Assembly: GCF_037325665.1 (NCBI RefSeq)
Contig: NC_090253.1
Coordinates: 8,396,427 to 8,460,426 of the forward strand
Direction of reading: 5' to 3'
Length of the DNA: 64,000 nucleotides
DNA from: Littorina saxatilis
Taxonomy: Eukaryota > Mollusca > Gastropoda > Littorinimorpha > Littorinidae
Shown: piece by piece, positions 43,758 through 54,039 of the stretch
Numbering within the stretch: the stretch's first letter is position 1
Layout: each line of letters opens with the position of its first letter
The notes under the pieces: generated by a model
The model's database searches: none
Seen by the model: only the letters and a program-made list of their open reading frames with translations
What the model was told of the DNA's origin: nothing
Made by a program: the position numbers and the translations under genes

Positions 43758-44330
43758 TTGCAACCCCCGACAGCAGTCTAACCAAAACCGTGGCAACGAA
43801 GATTGACCACAACCAGTGAAACAAGAACTACCGCAACTAACGACTAACCAGCAACGGTTTAAACAAAATTGCAACCTCCGACAGCAGTCTAACCAAAACC
43901 GTGGCAACGAAGATTGACCACAACCAGTGAAACAAGAACTACCGCAACTAACGACTAACCAGCAACGGTTTAAACAAAATTGCAACCTCCGACAGCAGTC
44001 TAACCAAAACCGTTGCAACAAAGAGTGACCACAACCAGTGAAACAAGAACTACCGCAACTAACGACTAACCAGCAACGGTTTAAACAAAATTGCAACCCC
44101 CGACAGCAGTCTAACCAAAACCGTGGCAACGAAGATTGACCACAACCAGTGAAACAAGAACTACCGCAACTAACGACTAACCAGCAACGGTTTAAACAAA
44201 ATTGCAACCTCCGACAGCAGTCTAACCAAAACCGTTGCAACGAAGATTGACCACAACCAGTGAAACAAGAACTACCGCAACTAAAGACTAACCAGCAACA
44301 ACCCAAACAAGGACGGCTACAACCTCCGAC
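43758..44330 (+). repeat. 111-bp minisatellite, five units
   Basis: Five highly similar units containing GACAGCAGTCTAACCAAAAC and CACAACCAGTGAAACAAGAA. Again a multiple of three, so a Cys/Ser-rich minus-strand frame appears by chance. Confidence 0.9.
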
Positions 44331-44614
44331 AGCAAAACTTTATTCCAGAATTGTTGCAGCCGCACAGTAACCAGCATAAAATAAAGTAAGAACAGTTGCA
44401 ACCAAAAACTAACCAGTAACAATTTTTTTTAAAAACCCGATCCAGCAGAATCCCTGCCAAATCAACTTTCACGAAGCCACTAAAAATCTTCCCAACACAA
44501 AAAATTCAAACCCCACTCTCTCCAATCCCAGCCCGAAAACCCAAACCCCACACACTCCCAAGTCCGACCCCCGAATCCACTCACCTCCGAGCCCAGCCCA
44601 CCCCGTACTCCGCG

Positions 44615-44890
44615 ATGCATTTCAACGCTCGATCCTTCCTTCGCGAGTTCGTGTGCGATATCGTCATCTTCCTCTACAAGATCGGCGAGTCTCTCCTCGA
44701 CGCCACCATCCGCCCCTACACCATCACCGCCGTCTGCAGAGACATCTTCGACGGTGTCAATGACCCTGGCGCCGGCCTTGATCCCTGGGCAGTCCACAAG
44801 CGCGCTCTGGACACGGACCACGTGAGCTACGGATCCAGCGGTTATAACAGCAGCGAGACGGTCTGCCTGAGGCTACACGAGCTACCCGAG
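44615..44890 (+). CDS. SLC46-family transporter, exon 1
   Basis: The gene encodes an MFS solute carrier of the SLC46 family (relatives carry folate, haem or other organic anions, coupled to protons), expected as a 12-helix membrane protein. Exon 1 spans 92 codons from the first Met, beginning MHFNARSFLREFVCDIVIFL, with TM1 around residues 14-30, then an extracellular loop containing Cys and Asn-Ser-Ser, typical of SLC46. It ends at donor GTGAGC in phase 0. Five exons splice in consistent phase to a protein of about 571 residues, longer than the usual 450-470 because of an acidic loop in exon 3. The substrate cannot be inferred. Confidence 0.85.
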
Positions 44891-45632
44891 GTGAGCGTTT
44901 TGTATTTAAAGGATAGAATACAGTGGAACCCCCCTTTTAAGACCTCCAAAAATCTGAGAAAATCGGGTCTTAAAAAGGAGGGAACCTTAAAATGGTGGAA
45001 AATTTACAGAAACTATTAAGAGAAAATATGAATAAGTTTGGTCTTAAAAAGGAGAGAAGGGGGGGGGGGGGGTCCGTTGTACGTGAATACATGCGGTTGC
45101 AAAAGCAGTGAGACGGGGCTGGTGGAGGGTGGAGGCCGCTTCTTTTTGTTTTTAAGTACTACCCGGAACACAGACGCCTGTTTTGATCATGCTTTTGAAG
45201 TTTGTTGAAGGTGTTTTTTTTTATTTTCGTAACTTTCCAAGGTTGTGATAAAGAGCGTTTGAAGTTATCAGTGCTTGTGTACCCCTGCTAATCTAATCCC
45301 TCGATCCCCCCTCCACCCTCCTACTTTCTTTTTATCACCAAACCTTAGTTATACAATACAATACAATACAATACAATACAATACAATACAATACAATACA
45401 TTATTTATTTTCTGATTCTGGATTGAAACCAAAAACATTTCTCGGGGTTGTGTGAGGGCGTTTAAACACAATAAATAGCATTATATTCCGTCTCACCACA
45501 CCCCACAACCTCCTTCTCCTAACTATTTCTTCCACCCCACCCCACCAAAAAAATAAAACAAGTAAAAATCCACACTCGATCAATCGTCTCATACTTGTTC
45601 CACTCCTCTCCTCCTCTCACCCAACCAAACAG
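44891..45632 (+). other. SLC46 intron 1
   Basis: Holds a G run (45,059-45,072) and a pentanucleotide (ATACA)n array (45,351-45,400). It ends at acceptor CCAACCAAACAG. Confidence 0.7.
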
Positions 45633-45913
45633 ATCGAAGCGGAAGTGCAGCGTCACGCTGCTGGGGTCCTGGTAGCTCATCGGGTCCTCGTCAACATCCC
45701 GGCGGTAGTTCTCGGCCTTTTCTGCGGGGCCTGGAGCGACACCAGGGGGCGTAAGCTGCCCATGATGGCGCCCTCTGTCGGCTCGTGTCTGGCGGTGGTG
45801 CTCTACCTTACCAGCATGCAGGCACGTGACATGAAGGTGGCGCTGCTACTGGCAGGGGCGGCAACTCAGGGTATCTTCGGCAAAACGGCGCTGATAGCCA
45901 TGGCCGTCAATAG
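45633..45913 (+). CDS. SLC46-family transporter, exon 2
   Basis: 281 nt, phase 0 in, phase 2 out. It carries the MFS signature between TM2 and TM3: GLFCGAWSDTRGRKLPMM, matching G-x-x-x-D-x-x-G-R-K/R. TM2 (VLVNIPAVVLGLFCG), TM3 (SVGSCLAVVLYLTS) and TM4 (VALLLAGAATQGIFG) are evident. The donor (AG-GTTGGG) is weaker than the others; the next exon completes its split codon (AG|C, Ser) and restores the frame. Confidence 0.85.
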
Positions 45914-46518
45914 GTTGGGTGACTTTGTGGATTTGTTCTGGTTGTTGGTGTTGATGGTGGTGGTGGTGTGTTGATGGTGGTGATGGTGGTGATGGTGGTG
46001 GTGGTGTGTTGTTGGTGGTGGTGGTTTGTGTGTGGGGGGGGGGGGGGGGGGGGTGAGCGGGAGGCCGGTGTCGTGATGGTGGTTTTGGTGGTGGTGGTGA
46101 TGTGTTGGTATGTGGGGAGGGGATTGGCGCCGTGCAAATATGATAAAAACAAGAAATTCCTCCTCGGTAGGAAAAACACCCCCGTCCTTACCATTCTCAC
46201 TGCCACCAACTGAGAAGGTTATTTCCCTTTGACCATTAATATGTCCCTCTATAAGTCCTTGTAGAATCTTAATCCACCAATAACTCCCTAACCGTGTGTT
46301 TGACTGGTCCCAATTTTTGTAAGGACCGTCTCAGGAATGTATAGAACCTGTTCACCAAGTTTGGTGACGATCGGTCCGTTCATTCTTGAGATCTATATGC
46401 GAACACAAACACACAAACAAACACATCGACCGAATCCTATACACACCCCTTTTCCGGGGGTGTAATGAGGTGTTATTGCACTGCAGACGCGAAACATGCA
46501 CACTTTAACCCCCACATC

Positions 46519-46586
46519 CGTCGCGATATAACCTTGAATGGTTGAAAACGACGTTAAACACCAAAGAAAGAAAGAAAGAAAGAAAG
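46519..46586 (+). mobile_element. SINE-B, 5'-truncated copy
   Basis: 68 bp ending GACGTTAAACACCAAA(GAAA)n. Exact 12-bp target duplication AACCCCCACATC (46,507-46,518 and 46,587-46,598). Confidence 0.85.
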
Positions 46587-47348
46587 AACCCCCACATCAT
46601 TGTTTCTTTCTTCGCTTTTTGCGCTTAAAATAAAATTTCATTTTCATTTTTTCTGATGCGTATGGAAAAAAAAAAGTCTACATCTAATCATTATTAGTCA
46701 CTTTCAGATTCGATAAGTGCCCTTGATGACGTCAAGCCGGCTTTTAGTGAAAGTTGCGGCGGTGTGTAAATTTCGCTTCACACGACTTGTTTCGTGTGTG
46801 CTCTAGTATAGTGCAAACAGCAGCTTTTTGTGTTTCTCTTTGTCTCAGTTTAAAGACGCAATCCTTCCCGTTGAAACAGTTCGGCCGACCATATTATGAG
46901 ATATGTACAGTTTTCTAGGTGTCCACTAAGACAAATACAAAAAATCAACCTCGTGACTGCTTCCTGTGTAGAGCGACAATTTTTTTATGAATTCATTTCG
47001 CAGGCTGGTCTTGTAAGAAATCAATTCATGACACAGAAGAGTTACACTCTGCACGGAACGTATCCAGGCTTTTGATGCTTGGTATGTGTTCAAGTTGAGA
47101 GATAGTCTTATCGCATGTAGACGCCTAGGCAGATCTGAGGTGATGAGCCGAACTGTATACATTGGAACGACTGTGCCTTGAAGGTCATGCTCTGCCTTGA
47201 AGGTCATGCTCTGCCTCGAAGGTCATGCTCTGCCTCAGCACTCCCATGGGTCTGATCAAAATTCTCATTATCTTCTTCTTCTTATTCTTCATCTTCTGCG
47301 TTCATGGGCTGAAAATCCCACGTACACTTGTGTTTTTGGGTGGGTTTT

Positions 47349-48597
47349 ACATTTAGTCAAGTTTTGACTAAATGTTTTAACATAGAGGGGGAATCGAGAC
47401 GAGGGTCGTGGTGTGTGTGTGTGTCTGTGCGTGTGTGTGTGTAGTCGAGCGATTCAGACTAAACTACTGGACCGATCTTTATGAAATTTGACATGAGAGT
47501 TCCTGGAAATGATATCCCCGGATGTTTTTTTTAATTTGTTCGATAAATGTCTTTGATGACGTCATATCCGGCTTTTTGTAAAAGTTGAGGCGGCACTGTC
47601 ACACCCTCATTTTTCAATCAAATTGATTGAAATTTTGGCAAAGCAATCTTCGACAAAGGCCGGACTATGGTATTGCATTTCAGCTTGGTGGCTTAAAAAC
47701 TAATAAATGAGTTTGGTCATTAAAAATCGGAAACTTGTAATTAAAATTATTTTTTTATTAAACGATCCAAAAATAATTTCATCTTATTCTTCGTCATTTT
47801 CTGATTCCAAAAACATATACATATGTTATATTTGGATTACAAACAAGCTCTGAAAATTAAAAATATGAAACTTATGATTAAAATAATTTTTCCGAAATCG
47901 ATTTTAAAACAATTTCATCTTATTCCTTGTCGGTTTATTTATTTTATTTTATTTATTTATTTGGTGTTTAACGTCGTTTTCAACCGTTCAAGGTTATATC
48001 GCGACGGGGAAAGGGGGGAGATGGGATAGAGCCACTTGTTAATTGTTTCTTGTTCACAAAAGCACTAATCAAAAAATTGCTCCAGGGGCTTGCAACGTAG
48101 TACAATATATGACCTTACTGGGAGAATGCAAGTTTCCAGTACAAAGGACTTAACATTTCTTACATACTGCTTGACTAAAATCTTTACAAACATTGACTAT
48201 ATTCTATACAAGAAACACTTAACAAGGGTAAAAGGAGAAACAGAATCCGTTAGTCGCCTCTTACGACATGCTGGGGAGCATCGGGTAAATTCTTCCCCCT
48301 AACCCGCGGGGGGATCCTTGTCGGTCCCTGATTCCAAAAACATATAGATATGATATGTTTGGATTAAAAACAAACTCAGTAAGCTAAAAAGAATAGACAT
48401 ACAGAAAAGCGTGTTATCCTGCTCAGCGCGACCACTACCGCACTATTCCTGGCTTGTCGGTTTCACTGCCTTTGCCACGAGCGGTGGACTGACGAAACTA
48501 CGAGTGTGCGGTCTTGGTGAAAAAAGCAGTGCGTTCAGTTTCATTCTGTGAGTTCGACAGCTTGACTAAATGTTGTTATTTCGCCTTACGCGACTTG
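47349..48597 (-). repeat. ~870-bp interspersed repeat, copy 3, split by SINE-B
   Basis: Inverted relative to copies 1 and 2: it begins with the terminal hairpin ACATTTAGTCA...TGACTAAATGT and ends TTTCGCCTTACGCGACTTG. Net length without the insert is about 858 bp. A CRE palindrome lies at 47,557-47,564. Confidence 0.85.
47935..48314 (-). mobile_element. SINE-B, full-length reference copy
   Basis: A 380-bp insert inside repeat copy 3 with an exact 11-bp duplication TCCTTGTCGGT (47,924-47,934 and 48,315-48,325). On the minus strand it starts with a GGGTTAGGGGGAAGAATTTA block and ends AACACCAAATAAATAAATAA. No canonical tRNA A/B boxes are apparent, so its promoter type is unclear. The empty site is preserved in copies 1 and 2. 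Confidence 0.9.
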
Positions 48598-49181
48598 TTT
48601 TTTTTGCATGAGTGGATTTTTACGTGTACGACCGGTTTTTACTCGCCATTTAGGCAGCCAAGGGGTGTGGGGGGGGTAGGGGGCGGGGGGAAGTCTGGTA
48701 ACAAAATTGATGACAAATCTGATTTTTTTTATGAAGTGTGGAGAAGGATCGATTGGCTGATGGTTATTTGTGGTGGGTGGGACGATAGTTGTATAGATTG
48801 ATGAGTAGATAACAGAATAAAACTGATGGAGAGACAGGCGGGAAGGGTGGATAATTTATGGATGGATGGATGGATGAGTGAGTGAGTAGATACAGGAATA
48901 AAACTGATGGAGAGACAGGCGGGTAGGGTGGATAATTTATGGATGGATAGATGGATGGAGTGAGTGAGTAGATACAGGAATAAAACGGATGGAGAGAGGC
49001 GGGTAGTGTAAATGGATGGATGGATGGATGAATGAGTGAGTAGGAATGGAATGCGTGCAAATGTGTTGTAATGTGACAGGTGTTTCCCTCATCTATTCCA
49101 CAGGCTTGACAAACGATACTTACTCTGTAGGCGTGACATTCAATGACAAGCGTGCAAGTGTGCGAGAATACAACTATCTTC

Positions 49182-49721
49182 GGGGCCGGGTAGCTTAGTT
49201 GATGGAGCACTGTACTTGTAATCCTAGTGTAACCGAGTGCCGAAACACTACGATCACCTCGGGAAGCGAAGTGCAATCAAACAGGATTGAAAATGTTAGG
49301 GCTAATTTCTTAGCCCTATAAAAACTGTTATGCAAACCCGAAGGTTTCCATGAACATACAGACAATCGAAAACCACCAGACCCCATCACAAACAGAATTC
49401 TACAATCCACTGGTGTTGACTTTTAAAGGCCAACAACTCGGGTGCAGAGTCTGCTGTGAAAGGAGCGGTAGCCTCCCCTGTCACACTAGGGTCACGGGTT
49501 CGAATCCAGGCCGGGAAGGACACGGGTCAACTTTATGTGCAGACTCAGAGACAGGGTCCATGTCCCACCCCCGTGTCATCACAGTGGCACGTAAAAGACC
49601 AATCATTCAGCCATACCTAAACTCGCACTCATCTAGGTAGCGCGACTCTGTTGATGTTAATGTTACACTGAGCGGAAGCGACCCAAACCTCCCAACAATG
49701 GGAGGATATATAAAGAAAATA
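49182..49721 (+). mobile_element. SINE-E, tRNA-headed, split by a solo LTR
   Basis: The head GGCCGGGTAGCTTAGTTGAT is interrupted at 49,227 and resumes at 49,490 with GGTCACGGGTTCGAATCCAG, which holds the B box. The body includes CAACTTTATGTGCAGACTCA and GGCACGTAAAAGACC. The end merges into an (AATT)-rich tail. A common molluscan SINE type by memory. Confidence 0.75.
49228..49485. mobile_element. Solo LTR (fossil) inside SINE-E
   Basis: 258 bp beginning TGTAAC and ending GTCACA, flanked by a 4-bp CTAG duplication (49,224-49,227 and 49,486-49,489). A TATAAAA word lies at about 49,315. These ends and duplication fit a solo LTR of an LTR retrotransposon, probably Ty3/gypsy-like. No internal region remains. 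Confidence 0.6.
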
Positions 49722-49905
49722 ATTTAAATTAATTGAATTAAATTAATTGAATTAAATTAATTGAATTAAATTGATTGAATTAAATTAATTAAATTGAATT
49801 AATTGAATCAAATTCGATTACATTAATTGAATGAAATGAAATTATATTTAATTATAGTAAATTAAATTAAATTGAATTAGATTTAATGACATTAAATTAA
49901 ATTGT
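49722..49905. repeat. (AATTAAATTG)n AT-rich array
   Basis: About 180 bp of imperfect repeats between SINE-E and the exon 3 acceptor. It has probably grown from the SINE tail. Confidence 0.85.
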
Positions 49906-49916
49906 ATTTTCCACAG

Positions 49917-50385
49917 CCACGTGTCGGACACGAGCGACACGGACGACCGGACACGACGCCTGGGTCGTCTGCTGGCTAGCAACTTCCTTGGCATGTTCCT
50001 GGGGTCACTGCTGGCTGGCCTGCTGCAAGACCTGTCCGGTCTGCTAACAACACTCACAGTGGTCAGTGCATGTCACGCCGTCTGCGTGCTCACAATCCTA
50101 GTCGGGGTCACCGAGACGGTTGGCCAAGACGCCGACGAAGATGACGTCAGCTTCGTGGCGAACAAGACCGGGGTCAAGGGCGCGATCACCAGCATCAAGG
50201 AGGAGGACGAAGAGGGGGAGGAGGAGGAGGGGGAAGGAGGAGGGGGGAGGAAGAAGAGGCACGCGCTGTTCAGCTGGGCGGGGCTGAGAGACTCTCTGAT
50301 GGCGGTGGGGAAGAAGAGGGAGGGGAACAAGAGGAGTGTCATCGTCATCTCGCTCGTCGCCCTCACGGCCAACGCCTGTCTCAAG
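49917..50385 (+). CDS. SLC46-family transporter, exon 3
   Basis: 469 nt, entering in phase 2 (completes Ser) and leaving in phase 0 at donor GTCAGT. The start SHVSDTSDTDDRTRRLGRLL matches the conserved cytoplasmic D-R-x-x-R loop after TM4. TM5 (NFLGMFLGSLLAGLL) and TM6 (VVSACHAVCVLTILVG) follow. Then comes a long, highly charged central loop (EEDEEGEEEEGEGGGG, then RKKRH) that accounts for the extra length, and the start of TM7. The loop is low complexity and may vary in length between individuals. Confidence 0.87.
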
Positions 50386-50984
50386 GTCAGTGTCACACAG
50401 TAAGGCTGGATCTAGGGAGGGGGGGGGGCGGATTCCAGATGCCCAACTCACCTCCCCCCCCCCCAAATTTGCCTTTTCTATCACAAATAAATACATATAG
50501 TTCCCCTTTCCATAGCGACCACCTCACTATAACGACCACTTTTGGTCGGTCCTATGTGTGATCATTGCAGACAGGTCGGACTGTAGTTTACATTTCCATA
50601 ACGACCGGTTTGGGTCGGGCCCTTGGGTGGTTGTTGTAGCCAAGTTCGACTAGTTCACCTTTCCATACCGACCACCTGCCTATAACGACCACTTCTGGTC
50701 GTTCCCTTGGGTGGTGGCTATTGACAGGTTTGACTAATGTTGTGCATATCAAATCTTGTTAAATGTGCGTCTTAAATCGTTAACAGGCAGGTAGATGCAT
50801 CAAATGAAATTTTGCCATTTGAATGTGCTCATTTTAATGGACAATACAGTGTTGTTATTGTTATTGTTATTGCTATTACTATTGTTATTTTGCTATTACT
50901 ATTACTATTCTTATTGCTATTCTTATTGCTATTCTTATTGCTATTCTTATTGCTATTGTAATGATGGTGTGCTATCCCCTGCAG
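50386..50984 (+). other. SLC46 intron 3
   Basis: Includes a G/C homopolymer patch (50,420-50,465), three loosely repeated CCATANCGACCACCT blocks (50,510-50,720) and a (TATTGT)n/(TATTCT)n tract (50,850-50,960). Confidence 0.7.
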
Positions 50985-51311
50985 GTGGGCGACCAAGACA
51001 TCACGGTGCTGTTCGTGCAGCAGCCCCCCCTGTCCTGGCCCCCCTCCCGCTACGGATACCTGGTGGCTGCAGACTACGGCACCATGGGCCTCACCCTCCT
51101 CTTCCTCCTCCCCCTCCTCTCAGACACACTGCGCGTGTCAGACATCACCATCGTCCTCCTGGCCATCGCCTTCAAGCTGGTGCGAGGCCTCTGGGCCGGC
51201 TTCTGCACGGAGACGTGGATGATGTTCGCATCGGTCGTGTCCGGGGCTCTGGGCGGTCTGATCAACCCTGGTCTTCGTTCTGTGCTCAGCAAGACTGGCA
51301 ACTCTGGGGAG
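50985..51311 (+). CDS. SLC46-family transporter, exon 4
   Basis: 327 nt, phase 0-0, between CCCCTGCAG and GTGAGT. Encodes the end of TM7 to TM10: YGYLVAADYGTMGLTLLFLL (TM8), SDITIVLLAIAFKLVRGL (TM9), TWMMFASVVSGALGGLINPG (TM10), ending SKTGNSGE. Its 3' end is duplicated twice in the following intron (51,357-51,470 and 51,577-51,637). Confidence 0.87.
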
Positions 51312-51893
51312 GTGAGTTGGTGTGGGGGGGGGGGGGGGCTAGGGGAGGGGGGGAGAGAGACGTGGATGATGTTCGCCTCAGTCCTGCCCGGGGCTCTGGG
51401 AGGTCTGATCAACCCCGGTCTGAGTTCTGTGCTCAGCAAGACTGGCAACTCTGGGGAGATGAGTTGGTGAGGGGGGGGGGAGAGGGGGGAGGAGGGAGTG
51501 AGAGAGAAAAAAACAGTGAAAGAGAGGGAGAGACAGAGACACCGAGAGAGATTGGGGGTGAGAGGGGAGGGAGAGAGACGTGGATGATGTTTGCCTCGGT
51601 CGTGTCCGGGGCTCTGGGCGGGCTGATCAACCCTGCCAGGTGGGCAAGCTGTTCTCCATGAAATGACGATATTAGCTACGAAAACAAAATGACACCTGTG
51701 TGTTTCTGTCTGCCAGGTGGGCAAGCTGTTCTCCATGAAGGGTGGGCAAGCTGTTCTCCATGAAATGACGATATTAGCTATGAAAACAAAATGACACCTG
51801 TGTGTTTCTGTCTGCCAGGTGGGCAAGCTGTTCTCCATGAAGTGACGATATTAGGTATGAAAACAAAATGACACCTGTGTTTCTGTCTGCCAG
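51312..51893 (+). other. SLC46 intron 4 with duplicated exon borders
   Basis: A copy of the exon 4 end (51,357-51,470) has ATGAGT where the real donor has GTGAGT, so that donor is lost. A second copy (51,577-51,637) runs directly into CCAGGTGGGCAAGCTGTTCT, the start of exon 5. Further exon 5 starts, with CTGCCAG acceptors, occur near 51,715 and 51,817. Only the copy at 51,894 continues into the full last exon. Confidence 0.85.
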
Positions 51894-52256
51894 GTGGGCA
51901 AGCTGTTCTCAATGCAGTCCTCCCTGGAGACGCTGTCCAAGCTGGTCGGCTCCAGTGTCTTCACCGGCATCTACGCCGTCACCGTGAACGCGTTTCCTGC
52001 CGCCGCCTATCTGTCGGAGGCCGCCTGCTACCTCGCCGTCCTCGTCTTGGTTCTGTGGTTAGGACAGCTGGTCAGGGAGGACGGAGCCTTCGGACTCTTG
52101 CTGACCTTCGCCAGGCCTTACAACGCGCTGACCAGGACCGGGGAAGCCACCAAGCCGTTGCCCTGTACACGTTCGGAGGAGGAGGAAGAAGGGGAGGGTG
52201 GGAAACGAGAGACGAAAACTCAAGACCTGTTTCCTCTAGGCGCCTCCACGCCTTAG
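51894..52256 (+). CDS. SLC46-family transporter, exon 5 and stop
   Basis: Enters in phase 0 after TTTCTGTCTGCCAG and reads VGKLFSMQSSLETLSKLVGS (the SLC46-conserved segment before TM11), SSVFTGIYAVTVNAFPAAAY (TM11) and ACYLAVLVLVLWLGQL (TM12). A hydrophilic Glu-rich C-terminus (SEEEEEGEGGKRETK) ends in TAG at 52,254-52,256. Tail and loop charges suit cytosolic positions. Confidence 0.87.
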   Translation: MGKLFSMQSSLETLSKLVGSSVFTGIYAVTVNAFPAAAYLSEAACYLAVLVLVLWLGQLVREDGAFGLLLTFARPYNALTRTGEATKPLPCTRSEEEEEGEGGKRETKTQDLFPLGASTP

Positions 52257-53612
52257 GGAGGTTTAGGTTCAAAGATTTTGGCCGCGGATGATGCAGACGA
52301 AGATATGTTGACCGCTACCCTGTAAAAATTCCGAGGAGGAGGAGGAACGGGGAGAGGGGAAAAGCCAGACAAAGTCACAAGACGTGTTTTTTCTAGGCGC
52401 TTCCGCATCTTAGGTGGGATAAGTTTCAAAGAACAGAGTCACCGAGAATACAGATGTAAGGACGACGATGTAAAGACCAAAGATTAGCATCTACGCCTTA
52501 GGCTAGGGAGGTTTAGGTTCAAAGGGGCTCCACGGGGCCGTAGAGCTTGTCCCTCACCGGTGTGTCAACAGGCCACAATTCTGCTTTCAGGTTCTGGTGG
52601 ATTGGACAGTGCTGCAGGAAACGTACCACTGCCATCATTGGTGCACACCACTGGCACGCAGAAGATTCTCCAATGCGGAATTCTGTGAACATGTGGTGTC
52701 TGAGGCGACAGTGTTCTCAGTCTCGCTATGGTCACTTGGTCTGCTCAGGGGAGGTGGTAGATGCTGTTTCTGCTCTTGTAGTGGGTGTGCTGTTGGATCC
52801 AGTCTCTTCTGTCAAAAGGAATTTAAGACAGAGAGCACCTGAAACAGGGTCTGTTATTCGATGTCTGGATTAATGATGATAGTAAATATACTTAGACGTG
52901 TCGGCATACATGTCTTGTCATTGTTACGATAATGTATTACTTTGGCGTGGATTAATCGTCTAGTTTTTTGGTCATTAGATAATTATCCATCATGAATTTG
53001 TCCTGTCTGTTCCTCTCCCTGCTCATACGATTTTTGGTCATTTTTCTGTGTTTCGGAGAACGTCCTGCATTGTTTAGGGAACATTGTTTTCTCGGTTTCT
53101 GTCCTTATATATTTAACCGAGCATTCCATCTCTGATTTTCATTACTGCCACGTACGAATTTATTTTCATTGATCAGTTTTGTTCTTTTCTGCTTATGGAT
53201 GTATTGTCTATTTTAAACCAAAAAAGTTCTTTACATATTGCGAAAGCAATCATTATTCCTGTTGTATGTAATTTGTGTGTGTTATTTATTGAAATGGGAG
53301 ATTTAATTTGTTGCGTAGTTTAGTATTTGTTGCTACTGGGCATACACTTTGTTGCATTTTTGCAATGTTGTTGTTGTTTTCATTGAAAGTGGTATAGCAT
53401 ACACTATCTTTGGTCTTAAATGTGTTTGTGATAAAAATATGTCCCCTTGTTACTTTGTTGTAATGGTGGGTAAAACAGGGATGGCATTACATTCTTTCCC
53501 GTGTGATTTGTCATGGTTACCGACACAAACAAACAGGGAAACCAAAAATGCTAATAACTCCCATGTGTTCCGCGAATTACTTCATATTTGATGTACATTA
53601 GCTTTAGATGTG
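52257..53612 (+). other. SLC46 3' flank / probable 3' UTR
   Basis: Begins with a partial echo of the exon 5 end (52,330-52,420 resembles 52,170-52,260; shared TTCTAGGCGC(T/C)TCC). No clear AATAAA is seen in this part; AATAAA occurs at 55,718-55,723. No other gene recognised. Confidence 0.4.
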
Positions 53613-53625
53613 GGATGATAATTGT

Positions 53626-53786
53626 ACTTGCCCACTACACGATGGCCTCAGGAGCCAGATCTGGGCGGAGGCGACCACGGTGCAAGGGAAGCTCTATGGC
53701 AGTCTGGACGACCTACAGCGCACGGCAACATTTGCGCGGAGAACCGGCGTTTCCATCTGAGTGATCAACAAGAAGAAAAAGAAGAA
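53626..53786 (+). mobile_element. 161-bp retroposon with (AAG)n tail
   Basis: Exact 13-bp duplication GGATGATAATTGT (53,613-53,625 and 53,787-53,799). Ends CTGAGTGATCAACAAGAAG, the same 3' end as the 26-bp insert at 3,252. No tRNA head, so 5'-truncated. Confidence 0.85.
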
Positions 53787-54039
53787 GGATGATAATTGTG
53801 CAAAGTTTCAAGTATGCCGGTCAAGTGGTAGTGTCTTTTACGCTTTTTAACGAATATTTTTCAAATTCGGAGAATGTCTCAAAAATAGGAGGTTTGACAA
53901 TAACCAGTGGCCACACTTCTTATCCGACTTGAACCCTCCACACTTTCTGTAATTGCTGTTTCAAATCAGCTATTGTCTGAGGATGGGTTTTGTATGCAAG
54001 GCCATTCAGAAAAAACACAAAGGAAAATTGTGAGGGCTT

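Larger units (their letters stand above)
40095..44614 (+). other. Possible 5' UTR exon region of the SLC46 gene
   Basis: A good acceptor (TTTTTCTTTCAG, ending 40,094) opens a stretch that runs, without an obvious donor, through three tandem arrays to the SLC46 ATG. It may be a very long untranslated leader, or merely intergenic DNA with a chance acceptor. The last 170 bp before the ATG are C-rich and lack CRE or TATA words. Confidence 0.2.
47262..48665 (-). mobile_element. SINE-C copy split by the ~870-bp repeat
   Basis: SINE-C sequence (compare 54,513-54,871) runs from the (CTT)n tail at 47,262 through GTTCATGGGCTGAAAATCCC to 47,348. It resumes after 48,597 with GAGTGGATTTTTACGTGTAC up to about 48,660. 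The intervening DNA is a complete ~870-bp repeat. The right side of the SINE is truncated, with no tRNA head. Confidence 0.7.
45914..49916 (+). other. SLC46 intron 2, repeat-loaded
   Basis: Contains (GTG)n-like and G-run DNA (45,930-46,110), SINE-B (46,519-46,586), a fragment related to the ~870-bp repeat (about 46,700-46,800), a 20-bp triplet (GCCTTGAAGGTCATGCTCT, 47,172-47,238), a three-layer nest (47,262-48,665), (GGAT)n-like repeats (48,850-49,040), SINE-E with a solo LTR, and (AATTAAATTG)n (49,722-49,905). Confidence 0.75.

Noticed and set aside
43728-44306. Minus-strand 192-codon Cys/Ser-rich repetitive frame
   Set aside because: It is the 111-bp minisatellite in translation.
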